A DNA stretch of 44,466 bases from assembly GCA_002084805.1 (NCBI GenBank), contig NBMC01000029.1, forward strand, positions 1 through 44,466. Direction: 5' to 3'. Source of the stretch: Spirochaetaceae bacterium 4572_59. Lineage in GTDB: Bacteria; Spirochaetota; Spirochaetia; DSM-2461. The first letter of the stretch is position 1; every line of letters starts with the position of its first letter. The position numbers and the translations under genes are program-made. Below the pieces are notes generated by a model. It searched no databases and was not told the origin of the DNA. It saw nothing but the letters and a program-made list of their open reading frames with translations. Of the stretch, positions 17,804 to 27,645 are shown piece by piece.

Positions 17804-17835
17804 ATTAACATATTTAACTATGCTTTGTTCTTTAC

Positions 17836-18864
17836 TTATTTAGCAGCAAGAACCTGAGCCAGCTCAGCCATTCTGGTTGAGTAACCCATTTCATTGTCGT
17901 AGAAAGAAGTCATTTTAACGAGAGTGTTCTCTCCGGCTTCGGTAATACGAGTGTTTCCGGGGATGTACATAGAAGACCAACCTTCACCAACACAGTCTCT
18001 GGAACATTCGTAGTAGTCACTTACGTCCAGTACTTTACCCATGAGAGAGCTTGCATTGATCTTAGCCGCATTTTCACTAACTTTAGCGTTAATCTCTTCA
18101 ACAGTATGTTTTCCTTCGATCAGGTATACAACTTCAACAACAGAACCGGTATCGGTAGGGACACGCAGAGCAGTTCCGTTCAGTTTACCGTTCAGGTGAG
18201 GAAGAACCTTACCTACAGCAATAGCAGCACCGGTAGAAGCGGGAATAATGTTGTTCCCGGTTGCTCTGTTTTTACCACCACCAAAGAAGTCCTGTACTCT
18301 CTGAGTAGCAGTTGCGGCATGAGTGGTACACATCAGACCGGTGATTACTTTGAAAGAATCGTCAACAGCTTTTGTCAGGGGTGCCAGACAGTTGGTTGTA
18401 CAGGAAGCGTTAGAAACGATTTTATCACCAGCAGTAAGAGTCTCATGATTAACACCGATTACAACGGTTTTAGTATCATCTTTACAGGGTGCAGAAATAA
18501 TAACTTTTTTGGCACCTGCATTGATATGAGCCTGAGCTTTTTCGGTAGAAAGGTAGAAACCGGTACATTCCAGAACGACATCTACATTATGTTTTGCCCA
18601 GGGGATCTTGTTGGCATCTTTTTCAGCATATACGGTTACTTTATGTTCACCAATCTGAATTTCATTATCACTAAGCAGTTTTACGTCAACAGGGAATTTT
18701 CCGTGGATTGAATCTTTAGGAAGACCTTCAGCAATTTCTTTAGCAGAAACCAGGTCATTACCTGCAACAATTTCAATCTGGTCGTTAAGCTCAGAAGTAA
18801 TAACGCGCATTACGTTTTTTCCGATTCGACCCATTCCGTTGAATCCGACTCTAATTTTACCCAT
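17836..18864 (-). CDS. gap: glyceraldehyde-3-phosphate dehydrogenase, type I
   Basis: 342 residues, full length. NAD-binding GFNGMGRIGKNVMR is at the N-terminus. The active-site motif SNASCTTNCLAPL puts the catalytic Cys at about 155, with the partner His in MCTTHAAT. FYDNEMGYSTRM near the end is the usual signature. The enzyme makes 1,3-bisphosphoglycerate in glycolysis. GGAGG precedes the ATG, a good promoter lies upstream and a strong terminator downstream, so it is a single-gene unit. NAD specificity is suggested by the Asp after beta 2 (GNDLVSA). Confidence 0.96.
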   Translation of the reverse strand: MGKIRVGFNGMGRIGKNVMRVITSELNDQIEIVAGNDLVSAKEIAEGLPKDSIHGKFPVDVKLLSDNEIQIGEHKVTVYAEKDANKIPWAKHNVDVVLECTGFYLSTEKAQAHINAGAKKVIISAPCKDDTKTVVIGVNHETLTAGDKIVSNASCTTNCLAPLTKAVDDSFKVITGLMCTTHAATATQRVQDFFGGGKNRATGNNIIPASTGAAIAVGKVLPHLNGKLNGTALRVPTDTGSVVEVVYLIEGKHTVEEINAKVSENAAKINASSLMGKVLDVSDYYECSRDCVGEGWSSMYIPGNTRITEAGENTLVKMTSFYDNEMGYSTRMAELAQVLAAK

Positions 18865-18910
18865 TTGTATCCTCCGTGGATTAAATACTAATTTATCTAT
18901 TTGTTCTACT

Positions 18911-18939
18911 AGTATAGTGATAAGTCTATATTATGGCAA
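18911..18939 (-). promoter_or_regulatory. sigma70-type promoter of gap
   Basis: Minus strand shows TTGCCA (18934-18939), a 17-base spacer, and TATACT (18911-18916), 47 bases before the gap start. The rest of the stretch between gap and the binding-protein gene (18940-19100) shows nothing I can name. Confidence 0.65.
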
Positions 18940-19100
18940 GCTGTCTGAAAGAGGCTTTCTCAGGAATCAGCTGATATTTGAGATTTTCCTTGACAGGATG
19001 TACTTTCCATGAGGTTAATCCACTGCAAACTGTAGTTCGAGAATCCAAGTTCCTGAATGGGAGTAAAAGAAACAACCAAAGGTAAAGATGCTGAGAAAAA

Positions 19101-20057
19101 TTAAGGATGGGATTCTATATACCTATCAACATTCTGCTGAGTCGTGACAAGGGCATTCAGTTTGATTTCAACAGGAAGCTCTTTCCCTGAGAGAATATCT
19201 ATAACGGATTTGTATGCCAACTGCCCCATATACTGCGTTTGTTGTGTGCAGGTAGCATCAAAAACACCTTTTTTCAGTTCTTTCAGAGCATGAACATCTC
19301 CATCAAAACCAACACACCATATTTTATGGTTGGAACCGGATTCACGGATAGCTTTTGAGGCTCCCAGGGCCATTGAATCACTCTGAGCAAAGATAACTGT
19401 AATGGAGGGATGTTCATTCAGCATTTTCTTTGCTATTTCATACGCCTTATGTTCATACCAGTCAGCAGATTGCTCTGCCACAACCTTCATCCCGGGAGCT
19501 TCTGCCATTGCCATTGCCCAACCTTTTGAACGATCAACTTCCGGTGTCGTTCCCAATTGGCCATGAATAATGGCAACATCCGCAATCCCGCCGGTCTGTT
19601 CAATAACCCACATTCCCAAGTTATAAACGGAACTGATACTGTTACTGGCAATAAAAGTATCTCCCCGGAAGTCAAGAGGGAACCTGTCGACACAGATAAC
19701 AGGGATTCCCTTATTCCTGCATAATTTCACAGGGACACTGGCTGCCGAAGCACCGGCAGGGATATAGATGAGTGCATCCATATCCTTTTTAATCAGATTC
19801 TGAATCTGATTAACCTGTTTCACACCATCGTTTCCGGCCTCTACCACCAGAACCCTTGCTCCATCCTTATCTGCCAGATCAACCACAGAATTGCTGATTT
19901 GCACAAAAAAATCAGCTTCCAGATTGGGTACAGCAACCCCTATAATCAGAGGATCATCCTTTTCACAGGAAAAAAAAGAAAATGGAAGAACAAAAAGAAA
20001 AAGAAAGAAACCGTTGCGAATTCGTGCCATAAATTCTTTCATAATAATTTTTGTCAC
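19101..20057 (-). CDS. sugar-type periplasmic binding lipoprotein (RbsB/MglB-like)
   Basis: Up to 318 residues. The leader RNGFFLFLFVLPFSFFSC ends in a lipobox Cys, so the protein is a lipoprotein. The body is a type I periplasmic binding fold: IIGVAVPNLEADFFVQI, the DALIYIPAG segment, GIPVICVDR, and AQSDSMALGASKAI. This family binds ribose, galactose or other small sugars. No ABC permease or ATPase gene is near. It starts 37 bases after a hybrid sensor kinase, so it more probably presents a ligand to that kinase than feeds a transporter. Start codon is uncertain: GTG at 20057, ATG at 20042 or ATG at 20030 all precede the leader; the last gives the neatest signal peptide. Confidence 0.82.
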   Translation of the reverse strand: MTKIIMKEFMARIRNGFFLFLFVLPFSFFSCEKDDPLIIGVAVPNLEADFFVQISNSVVDLADKDGARVLVVEAGNDGVKQVNQIQNLIKKDMDALIYIPAGASAASVPVKLCRNKGIPVICVDRFPLDFRGDTFIASNSISSVYNLGMWVIEQTGGIADVAIIHGQLGTTPEVDRSKGWAMAMAEAPGMKVVAEQSADWYEHKAYEIAKKMLNEHPSITVIFAQSDSMALGASKAIRESGSNHKIWCVGFDGDVHALKELKKGVFDATCTQQTQYMGQLAYKSVIDILSGKELPVEIKLNALVTTQQNVDRYIESHP

Positions 20058-20094
20058 ACCTCAATATTTAGTCTAGTATGGCCCATCCAATAAA

Positions 20095-22665
20095 TCAACT
20101 TTTCAAGACAGAAGCCACAACCGAAAGCAGTTTTTCTGCCGTATAGGGTTTCTTTACAATTCCTTTGAAACCATATTTATCATAATTAGCCAGAACAGGA
20201 TCCTCTGCATACCCGCTGGAAACAATAGCTTTGATCCCGGGATCCAGAGTCAGGAGATTTTTCAGAATTTCGACTCCTCCCGCCCCTCCCGGAATAGTCA
20301 GATCAAGTATAACCGCATCATATCCCATGGACTGCGCCATCGCCTCCCCGTATAGAGCAACGGCATCTCTACCATTGTCTGCTGTATCAACCTGATAGCC
20401 CCCGCTTTTCAGAATGTATTCAAGAAGTATGAGAATAGTCTTCTCATTATCAACAACAAGAATACGGGAGAACGTATGATCCCTGAAATCGGGTGGGATT
20501 TTCCTCTCTACCTTTTTATGGATGGCCTGATCTTTTGCGGGTAAGAACAGAGAGAACTCCGTTCCCTGTCCCGGCTTCGATGAAAGTGTAATTAAACCAT
20601 GATGCCGTTTCACAATTGAAAAAACCGTTGCCAACCCTAAACCATTCCCTTTACTTTTGGTTGTAAAATAAGGATCAAAGACTTTCTGCTGCAAGTCATT
20701 TGGAATTCCTGGACCGTTGTCACGGAATAGAACATGAAGGAATTTACCTGATTCCAACTTTTTCATTCCACCTCTGCTGTTATCAAAGTTTTGTACGGAA
20801 ACCGAGAGGGTTCCTCCATTCGGCATAGCTTGTACAGCATTAATTGTTAAATTGGAAAATACCTGCTGTATCTGAACTTTATCAATCACAGCTGTCCATA
20901 AATCCGTATCGTTCTGATATTCAAGATTTACGGAACTTCCTGAAAGATCGAAAACAATCACTTCTTTTAGAAGATATTCCAGGCTGACATCCCCAAGGAG
21001 AGGTTCACCCCCCTTGGCAAAGGTCAGCAGTTTCCCGGAGAGACTGGTAGCCCTGTCCATATTTACTTTTGCCTTTTTCAAAAGCAGAGAGGCAGGATGA
21101 TCATCAGCCAGGTTCATTTCAGCCAGTTCAACATATCCGAAAACACCGGTCATTATATTATTAAAATCATGAGCGATACCTCCGGCCAATTGTCCCAGGG
21201 CTTCAATTTTCTGCAAATTCCAGAGTTGCTCCTCCAGCTTCAGCCGTTCTGTTATATCTGTATACATTCCAAGGACCCCGATAAAATCATCCTTCTCATC
21301 CCTAACGGGAGATTTTATGATATGCTTGGTATACGTCCTCCCTTCAACACAATTTGTATCATCAAACTCCAGAACTTTACCGGTTCTCAGAATGTATTCG
21401 TCTAACGCTCTTTTCTGATCTGCAGTTTTTAAATCAAACAAATCATAGTCTGTTTTTCCGAGAACCATCTCCTGTTCCATTCCCAGGTCCCTGAGGAATG
21501 ACTCATTACAAATAGAATATTCAAAGTTCTGGTTTTTATAGAAAACACATTGTGTAAGATTATCCAACAGGGTTCTCAACCTTTTCTCACTAATGAAAAG
21601 AGATTCCTCTCTGTTGAGTATGGCCGTAGCCATAGTATTGAATGCCCCTGTAAGTTTGTTCAGTTCTTCATATGATTCTTTCTGAAAGTGAAAATCATAA
21701 TCACCCGCTGTTATCTGTTTTGCATAACCTGAAATTCGCTTTAAAGGTATCAATATTTTTGAAAGAATTAAAACAACCAGAATAATTGCCAGAATGGCCA
21801 CTGAGAAAATTCCGAATAAAAGGATTGTCCGCATCTTGCTTATACTGTGAAAAGCTTCAGCCGCCGGTTGAACAACCGCAATAACCCATTGAACATTTTT
21901 AAGGATATAGGAACTGCCGAAATACTCTTCATCTGAATCGCGGTACCTCATGGTTTTCTGAACGCCCCCCAATCCATACTGCATGATTTCATGTTGAATC
22001 AGCTTGTCTCTCTCCAATGTCATACTTTTTTCATTCCAGGCAATAATATTCCCCTCCTGATCGCTTACAACAATGAAACCCGTATAATTCATACTGACAT
22101 GATCAAGAAGCTTCTCCAATTCTGTCAGATCAATATATGCAGCAACAACACCTTTCTGATATGGAAGTGATAAGACAAGAGCAGAACTGTCTGACACGGG
22201 AGATTGAAAGACTGCTGACCAGTATGGTCTCTGCTCAATTCTGGGAACACGGAAAAAGGAATAGTGACTGTTATTCGGTATACTTTTATTCTCCAATCCT
22301 GGAAAAGACCGAAAGGCAAGACCGTTTTGATCCATAAATTCGAGATGATCAATGAGAGGATAATTCTTTAGAAAAGGGAGTATCAGCTCTCGGACGCCCT
22401 CTTCCCCGAGACCAGTATTCCTATCCAGGATTTCCAGCAGATAACTCAGATTTAAGCCTGTTTCAACCAGAGACCTTTCAATCCCTGTTCCAATGGTTAA
22501 CGCAAGAAGAGTATTCCGGGAAGAGATATCCTGTTCCATATTTCTACTGACAAGATTGATAGACAGATAACCAAAACAAAGCAAAGGTAATACAGCAATA
22601 AACAGAATATTGAAAAAAAGGGATTTTCTGAATGTTTTTTTAAACTGCAAAATCATATAACACAT
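20095..22665 (-). CDS. hybrid sensor histidine kinase/response regulator with Cache and PAS domains
   Basis: 856 residues. TM1 is at about 17-39, an extracytoplasmic region (about 40-278) reads like a double Cache sensor, TM2 at about 280-302, HAMP at 303-355, PAS at about 360-475 (TDITERLKLEEQ at its end). The H-box is GGIAHDFNNIMTG, His about 499. ATPase motifs are INAVQAM (N box), RDNGPGIP (G1), FTTKSKGNGLGLATV (G2). A receiver domain closes the protein: VVDNEKT, phospho-acceptor Asp about 788 (VILDLTIPGG), Lys about 838 (VKKPY). No DNA-binding output is present or adjacent, so signal leaves through an unlinked phosphotransfer partner. It forms a unit with the downstream binding lipoprotein. 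Confidence 0.9.
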   Translation of the reverse strand: MCYMILQFKKTFRKSLFFNILFIAVLPLLCFGYLSINLVSRNMEQDISSRNTLLALTIGTGIERSLVETGLNLSYLLEILDRNTGLGEEGVRELILPFLKNYPLIDHLEFMDQNGLAFRSFPGLENKSIPNNSHYSFFRVPRIEQRPYWSAVFQSPVSDSSALVLSLPYQKGVVAAYIDLTELEKLLDHVSMNYTGFIVVSDQEGNIIAWNEKSMTLERDKLIQHEIMQYGLGGVQKTMRYRDSDEEYFGSSYILKNVQWVIAVVQPAAEAFHSISKMRTILLFGIFSVAILAIILVVLILSKILIPLKRISGYAKQITAGDYDFHFQKESYEELNKLTGAFNTMATAILNREESLFISEKRLRTLLDNLTQCVFYKNQNFEYSICNESFLRDLGMEQEMVLGKTDYDLFDLKTADQKRALDEYILRTGKVLEFDDTNCVEGRTYTKHIIKSPVRDEKDDFIGVLGMYTDITERLKLEEQLWNLQKIEALGQLAGGIAHDFNNIMTGVFGYVELAEMNLADDHPASLLLKKAKVNMDRATSLSGKLLTFAKGGEPLLGDVSLEYLLKEVIVFDLSGSSVNLEYQNDTDLWTAVIDKVQIQQVFSNLTINAVQAMPNGGTLSVSVQNFDNSRGGMKKLESGKFLHVLFRDNGPGIPNDLQQKVFDPYFTTKSKGNGLGLATVFSIVKRHHGLITLSSKPGQGTEFSLFLPAKDQAIHKKVERKIPPDFRDHTFSRILVVDNEKTILILLEYILKSGGYQVDTADNGRDAVALYGEAMAQSMGYDAVILDLTIPGGAGGVEILKNLLTLDPGIKAIVSSGYAEDPVLANYDKYGFKGIVKKPYTAEKLLSVVASVLKS

Positions 22666-22808
22666 TATAAACCTTAGATTGCCGCATTATCCAATAAGAT
22701 TTATTTAAGTTTTATTTCCCCAAGATTCCTCCCCGGATTCAGATTATCCTCTCTTTCTAAAATCAGGCAATTGTAATAAGATATGCCACATTATAAGGAC
22801 TGATTTAA

Positions 22809-25800
22809 ATGGAAACAAACACATACTGGCTTGGAATTGATATCGGATCCACTACGGTAAAGGCCGTTCTGGTAAATCCTGAAAATAAAGAAATACTTTA
22901 TAAAAAATACCTCCGTCATGGAGCCATGCAGCGGCAAAGCGCCTCTGATTTATTAAAGGAAGTCTCCCGACTATACCCGGGAGTAAACGTTATTCCCGTT
23001 TTCTGCGGATCAGGCTCAAGGAATGTAGCCCAGGAACTGAAGGCCCCCTATATACAGGAAGTCGTAGCCAACTCCCTGGCGGTGCGGGAGTTCTATCCCC
23101 AGACCAGGGTCGCCATCGAACTTGGCGGACAGGATGCCAAAATATCTTTCTTTCATAAGGATGAAAAAACCGGGCAGCTCACAGCTTCTGATATGAGGAT
23201 GAACGGGAGCTGCGCCGGCGGAACAGGAGCCTTTCTGGACGAGATAGCCACCCTGCTGAAACTCTCTGTAGAAGAGCTGGAAGACTGTGCCTCAAAGGGC
23301 GAGACGGTCTATGATATTTCAGGCCGCTGTGGTGTGTTTGCCAAAACGGACATCCAGCCCCTTTTGAATCAAGGTGTCCGGAAGGAAGACCTTGCCCTAT
23401 CCTGCTTTCATGCGGTAGCCAAACAAACCATCGGAGGCCTGGCTCAGGGGCTGGAAATCCATCCTCCCGTTATTTTCGAAGGTGGTCCACTCCACTTCAA
23501 CCCCACCCTGGTGAAGGTTTATGCTCAAAGACTGAATTTGACAGAAGAAGAAACTATTCGGCCGGAAAATCCGGAAACAATGATAGCCTTCGGGGCCGCC
23601 CTGGGTGTTCCTGTCATGTTTGAGAAAGAGCTGCCCCGGAATCTTGCGGAACTGTCTGTCCATACGGCATTTACCCACCAGGAAGTGCCAGAAAGCAGCG
23701 AACTGGTAGGCCCCTACTTTAAAGATGAACAGGAAAAAGAAGCCTTCCTTAAACGCCATGCCAGTCCCGCCCTACCCCGTCTGGAAGATTTCAGAGGACA
23801 GCATCTGCAGGTCTATCTGGGAATAGACGGCGGTTCTACCACCAGCAAGTTTGTACTGATCGATAAGGATGAAAATCTCCTCTATAGTTTTTATGGAAAT
23901 AACCACGGAGAACCCCTGCTGGTTATCCAAAAAGCCCTATTGGACCTGAAGGCAAAGGCTGAGAGTCTGGATATTAAATTGGATATCCTGGCTGCTGGAA
24001 CCACAGGATATGCAGAACTGCTCTTTCACAAGGCATTCAGAGCCGACTACCATACGGTAGAAACAGTTTCACATGCGGAAGCTGCCCTGAAATACTCACC
24101 TGATGCCAGTTTTATCCTGGATATCGGTGGACAGGATATGAAAGCCATTACCCTGAACCGTGGTATTGTTACAGGGATTACCCTGAACGAAGCCTGTAGC
24201 GCCGGATGCGGCTCCTTTCTGGAAAATTTTGCCGGATCCCTGAAGATTCCAGTAACCGAGATTTCAGAAAAAGCCTTCGCCTCAAAAGCGCCGTCCCTGC
24301 TGGGATCCCGCTGCACCGTATTTATGAACTCATCGGTTATTACCGAACAGAAAAACGGTAAAACCCCCAACGATATTATGGCAGGGCTCTGTAATTCGGT
24401 TATAGAAAATGTCTTTACCAAGGTTATCCGCTTCTCCAACCTGAAGCGGCTGGGTGAACATATCATCGTACAGGGTGGAACCTTCCGAAACGATGCAGTA
24501 CTCCGCTCACTGGAACATTTTGTCGGAAGAGAGGTTATCAGGGCCCCCTACCCCGGAGAGATGGGCGCCATAGGTATTGCCCTTCTTACAAAAAAGAACA
24601 TGGCTGAACAGAAAAAAACTTCATATTTCCTTAACTGGAAAGAACTGAAAGAGTTTACATACAGCCAGGAAACCGGACTGATCTGCCAGTTTTGTTCCAA
24701 TAACTGTAACAGAACCCGTATCAGCTTTTCCTCTGGGGAGAGCCTGATCACTGGAAACCGCTGCGAAAGGGGTGAGGTAACGGGAGAGACAAACGACCCG
24801 GCTGTCAGAGACAGGATTAAGAATATCAATGCCAAAAGGGATAACGGCCGAGACCTTTTTCGCTATAGGGAGAAAGCCCTGTTCAGAGACTATAAGCCCA
24901 AGCCCCTGACCCCTCAAAAAGATATTACCATCGGACTCCCGCGGGTTCTGGACTTCTGGGAAACCTATCCCTTCTGGAGCAATTTTTTCCGATCTCTGGG
25001 ATTCAACGTGGTGCTTTCGAAAAAAAGTTCTATGAAACTATTTGAAGAAGGACTCTCTCTGATTCCTTCCGATACAATCTGTTTTCCCGCCAAACTGGCT
25101 CATGGTCATATTCAGGATCTCATCAAGAAAAAAGTAGACCGCATTTTCATGCCCATGATGAACCGGGTCATCCCGGAAAACAAAAACTACAATGCAGAAC
25201 ATTCCTGTGCCGTTCTCAAGGGTTACCCCATGGTTCTCCGGACAAGTGACGAACCCTTTGAAAAACATAATATTCCTATGGATACCCCTGTTTTTCACTG
25301 GACAGATGAAAAAGCCAAAAGAAATTCTTTGGTTGAGTTTATGGGAAAGACCTTTGGACTGCCGGAAAAACTGGTGGTACAGGGCATAGCCGAGGGAGAC
25401 AGGGCCATGGATCTGTTCCAGCAGGATATGGTTCAGTCCGGCCGTAAACTTCTGGACTCTCTGAAAGAGGATGAGTTTGCCGTGGTCATTGCCGGCCGCC
25501 CCTATCATTCGGATGAACTGATAAACCATAACCTGTCGGATTATTTTACCCGCATGGGTATAGCCTCCCTCCCCCTGGATGCTGTTCCGGACATCCATAA
25601 AGCCGATCTGTCTCCCGTCCGGGCAGAACTGACCGTAAACTATCATGTCAGAATGTTCAGTGCCGTCCAGCTTGTCGCGGCCAATCCAAAATTGGAGTAT
25701 GTACAAATTGTCAGCTTCGGCTGTGGTCATGATGCCGTTATCTCCGACGAGATCAACCGGCTGCTGCCTCTCACCTCAGGTAAAAGTTCCCTCAATCTTA

Positions 25801-26354
25801 AAATGGATGAAAGTAATGTAAGCGGTCCTCTGAATATCCGTATCAAATCTTTTATAGAGACAGTAAAAACCCAGAGACAGAAAGGACTTCAGTTCTATAA
25901 ACCAGAAAAGAAAGCCTATGAGGTTGTCTATGACAAGGCAGAACGGATTAAAGAAAAAACAATTCTGATTCCCAACGTCTCCTGGGCCTTTGCCCAGACC
26001 GCAACAGCAGCTATCAAAGCTCTGGGCTATAAGGTTGAGGCCATGCCCCTGGCCAAGGAAAGAGCTATAAAACTGGGGAAGAAGTTTGTTCATAATGATA
26101 TGTGCTTCCCTGCCCAGATTAATATAGGAGAGTTTCTGGCCTGTCTGGATGAGGGCTTGTATGAACCCGATAAGGTTATCCTTGCCCTGGCAAAATCCCA
26201 ATGCGACTGCCGTTTGGCCCACTATGCCATGATGGCGCGCCAGGCTTTGGATGATGCGGGGTATCCGCAGGTCAGCATTGTTACTACAGATGTAGACAGT
26301 AAAAACATCCAGTTTAAAGACAGCACAGGATGCCTTCAAAGAGGCTGTGGATAA
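22809..26354 (+). CDS. acyl-CoA dehydratase activase-like protein (BadF/HgdC ATPases plus DUF2229), broken at the 3' end
   Basis: 1181 residues. Two ASKHA ATPase domains in tandem: the first opens YWLGIDIGSTTVKAVL and has NGSCAGGTGAFLDEIA, the second opens YLGIDGGSTTSKFVLI and has NEACSAGCGSFLENFA. The Cys residues in these loops hold the [4Fe-4S] cluster in HgdC-type activases. Then comes a Cys-rich linker (ICQFCSNNCNRTRI) and the DUF2229 region (FWETYPFWSNFFRSLGFNVV, CFPAKLAHGH). Related proteins of about 1400 residues continue without break. Here, after VTTDVDSKNI, the frame runs into 13 unrelated residues and a stop, while the family's C-terminal sequence resumes in another frame. The usual role is ATP-driven electron transfer to a 2-hydroxyacyl-CoA dehydratase or related enzyme; no dehydratase subunits are nearby. 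Confidence 0.85.
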   Translation: METNTYWLGIDIGSTTVKAVLVNPENKEILYKKYLRHGAMQRQSASDLLKEVSRLYPGVNVIPVFCGSGSRNVAQELKAPYIQEVVANSLAVREFYPQTRVAIELGGQDAKISFFHKDEKTGQLTASDMRMNGSCAGGTGAFLDEIATLLKLSVEELEDCASKGETVYDISGRCGVFAKTDIQPLLNQGVRKEDLALSCFHAVAKQTIGGLAQGLEIHPPVIFEGGPLHFNPTLVKVYAQRLNLTEEETIRPENPETMIAFGAALGVPVMFEKELPRNLAELSVHTAFTHQEVPESSELVGPYFKDEQEKEAFLKRHASPALPRLEDFRGQHLQVYLGIDGGSTTSKFVLIDKDENLLYSFYGNNHGEPLLVIQKALLDLKAKAESLDIKLDILAAGTTGYAELLFHKAFRADYHTVETVSHAEAALKYSPDASFILDIGGQDMKAITLNRGIVTGITLNEACSAGCGSFLENFAGSLKIPVTEISEKAFASKAPSLLGSRCTVFMNSSVITEQKNGKTPNDIMAGLCNSVIENVFTKVIRFSNLKRLGEHIIVQGGTFRNDAVLRSLEHFVGREVIRAPYPGEMGAIGIALLTKKNMAEQKKTSYFLNWKELKEFTYSQETGLICQFCSNNCNRTRISFSSGESLITGNRCERGEVTGETNDPAVRDRIKNINAKRDNGRDLFRYREKALFRDYKPKPLTPQKDITIGLPRVLDFWETYPFWSNFFRSLGFNVVLSKKSSMKLFEEGLSLIPSDTICFPAKLAHGHIQDLIKKKVDRIFMPMMNRVIPENKNYNAEHSCAVLKGYPMVLRTSDEPFEKHNIPMDTPVFHWTDEKAKRNSLVEFMGKTFGLPEKLVVQGIAEGDRAMDLFQQDMVQSGRKLLDSLKEDEFAVVIAGRPYHSDELINHNLSDYFTRMGIASLPLDAVPDIHKADLSPVRAELTVNYHVRMFSAVQLVAANPKLEYVQIVSFGCGHDAVISDEINRLLPLTSGKSSLNLKMDESNVSGPLNIRIKSFIETVKTQRQKGLQFYKPEKKAYEVVYDKAERIKEKTILIPNVSWAFAQTATAAIKALGYKVEAMPLAKERAIKLGKKFVHNDMCFPAQINIGEFLACLDEGLYEPDKVILALAKSQCDCRLAHYAMMARQALDDAGYPQVSIVTTDVDSKNIQFKDSTGCLQRGCG

Positions 26355-26997
26355 TTTTATTGAGATAGACTATGACCGGAATATAAGAAAACCCAGGATC
26401 TTTATGATAGGTGAATTCCTTCTGAATTTTCATCCAAGCTCCAACAACAATATAGAAAGGTATCTGGAAGAGAACGGTATGGAAGTAGTAATGCCCAATC
26501 TTTTTTACAACCTGCACCGGGAGTATATGCTGGAAATTGATCAGAAAGAGGAATACCATGTTTCCCATCCGGCTATAAAAATACTGCTTACCAAATTGAG
26601 TAATAAATATATCAAACATGTCATCCGCAAAGTTGATGCAATTGGAGCCCGTCACCCTCTCTGGGAAGAAAAGACTCCACTGGAGGAGATAGCCCAGACA
26701 TCCCAGCATATTATCGATAAGACCTTTACCGCTGGAGAAGGCTGGATGATTGCCGGAGAGATTCTCCATAATGCCTCCCACGGGGTCAACTCCTTTCTGA
26801 TTCTGCAGCCCTTCGGCTGTCTGCCCAACCATGTTACCGGACGGGGACTGGTAAAAGCCATCAAAAAAGAGAAACCCCATATTCAGATACTGGCCCTGGA
26901 TTACGATCCTGATACCAGCTTTGCCAATGTGGAGAACCGGCTGCAGATGCTGATTATCAATACCCGGGAACGGGAAAGGCTGGCAAACACGGTATGA
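26347..26997 (+). CDS. C-terminal part of the acyl-CoA dehydratase activase-like protein, in a second frame
   Basis: 216 residues from a GTG that overlaps the end of the previous frame by eight bases. The sequence FMIGEFLLNFHPSSNNNIERYLEENGMEV, FTAGEGWMIAGEI, ILQPFGCLPNHVTGRG and DYDPDTSFANVENRLQML is the conserved end of the large activase family. Upstream of the GTG the same frame still reads family-like LKTAQDAFKEAV, so the family match begins before the start codon: this is a broken-off part, not a separate gene. The GTG has only AGAGG two bases away, too close for a normal ribosome site. Whether a split protein is made and works is open. Confidence 0.75.
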   Translation: MDNFIEIDYDRNIRKPRIFMIGEFLLNFHPSSNNNIERYLEENGMEVVMPNLFYNLHREYMLEIDQKEEYHVSHPAIKILLTKLSNKYIKHVIRKVDAIGARHPLWEEKTPLEEIAQTSQHIIDKTFTAGEGWMIAGEILHNASHGVNSFLILQPFGCLPNHVTGRGLVKAIKKEKPHIQILALDYDPDTSFANVENRLQMLIINTRERERLANTV

Positions 26998-27626
26998 ACA
27001 GTCTAGGTCTTATTTTTTTATCATCCTTTACGATCGCTTTTTCAGGGGCCCTTATGCCCGGCCCCCTGTTGACGGTGACGATAAGTGAAAGCAGCAGGCA
27101 GGGCTGGATCGTGGGACCCCGTTTTATCCTGGGACATGCCGTGTTGGAGTTTCTGCTTCTTGTAGGCCTGTTTCTGGGACTGGCTCCTCTGCTGACAAGC
27201 CCGGCGGCGTTTATCTTTATCGCCTTTGCAGGGGGCGCTGTAATGCTCTGGATGGCCTGGGGTATGTTCCACTCCCTCCCATCCCTTTCCTTTGACAGTT
27301 CGGAATCCCATTCGGGAAAATCTCTTGAACTGACCGGTGCTCTTTTGAGTCTGGCAAATCCCTACTGGATTATCTGGTGGGCCACCATAGGTCTGGGCTA
27401 TGTCTTAAGCTCCCGCGATAAGGGAATTGCCGGAGTGGGGGCATTCTATTTTGGTCACATTCTAGCTGATCTGATATGGTACAGCTTTGTGTCAGTGGGG
27501 GTTCACAGGGGAAAGAAGATTCTCCCTCTGAAGGTTTACCGGGGAATGATAGCCGTGTGTGCCCTCTTTCTAACGGCTTATGCGGGCTATCTGTTTGTGA
27601 ACGGTATCCGGACCGTTATAAACTGA
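26994..27626 (+). CDS. LysE-family amino-acid exporter
   Basis: 210 residues, about six TM helices, the usual LysE/RhtB length. The N-terminus has the family signature: FTIAFSGALMPGPLLTVTISES, with the PGP turn, followed by GxxxGHAVLEF. The middle LSLANPYWIIWWATIGL matches the NP-W/F segment of the family. It exports amino acids or similar small molecules by ion antiport. The ATG overlaps the stop of the activase C-terminal part (ATGA), which implies one transcript. The functional link between the two is unclear. Confidence 0.85.
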   Translation: MNSLGLIFLSSFTIAFSGALMPGPLLTVTISESSRQGWIVGPRFILGHAVLEFLLLVGLFLGLAPLLTSPAAFIFIAFAGGAVMLWMAWGMFHSLPSLSFDSSESHSGKSLELTGALLSLANPYWIIWWATIGLGYVLSSRDKGIAGVGAFYFGHILADLIWYSFVSVGVHRGKKILPLKVYRGMIAVCALFLTAYAGYLFVNGIRTVIN

Positions 27627-27645
27627 GATCCGGAAAGCGCTAAGA

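Noticed and set aside
25038-25730. Minus-strand 230-residue frame inside the activase gene
   Set aside because: Antisense shadow; the plus frame is a continuous family match.
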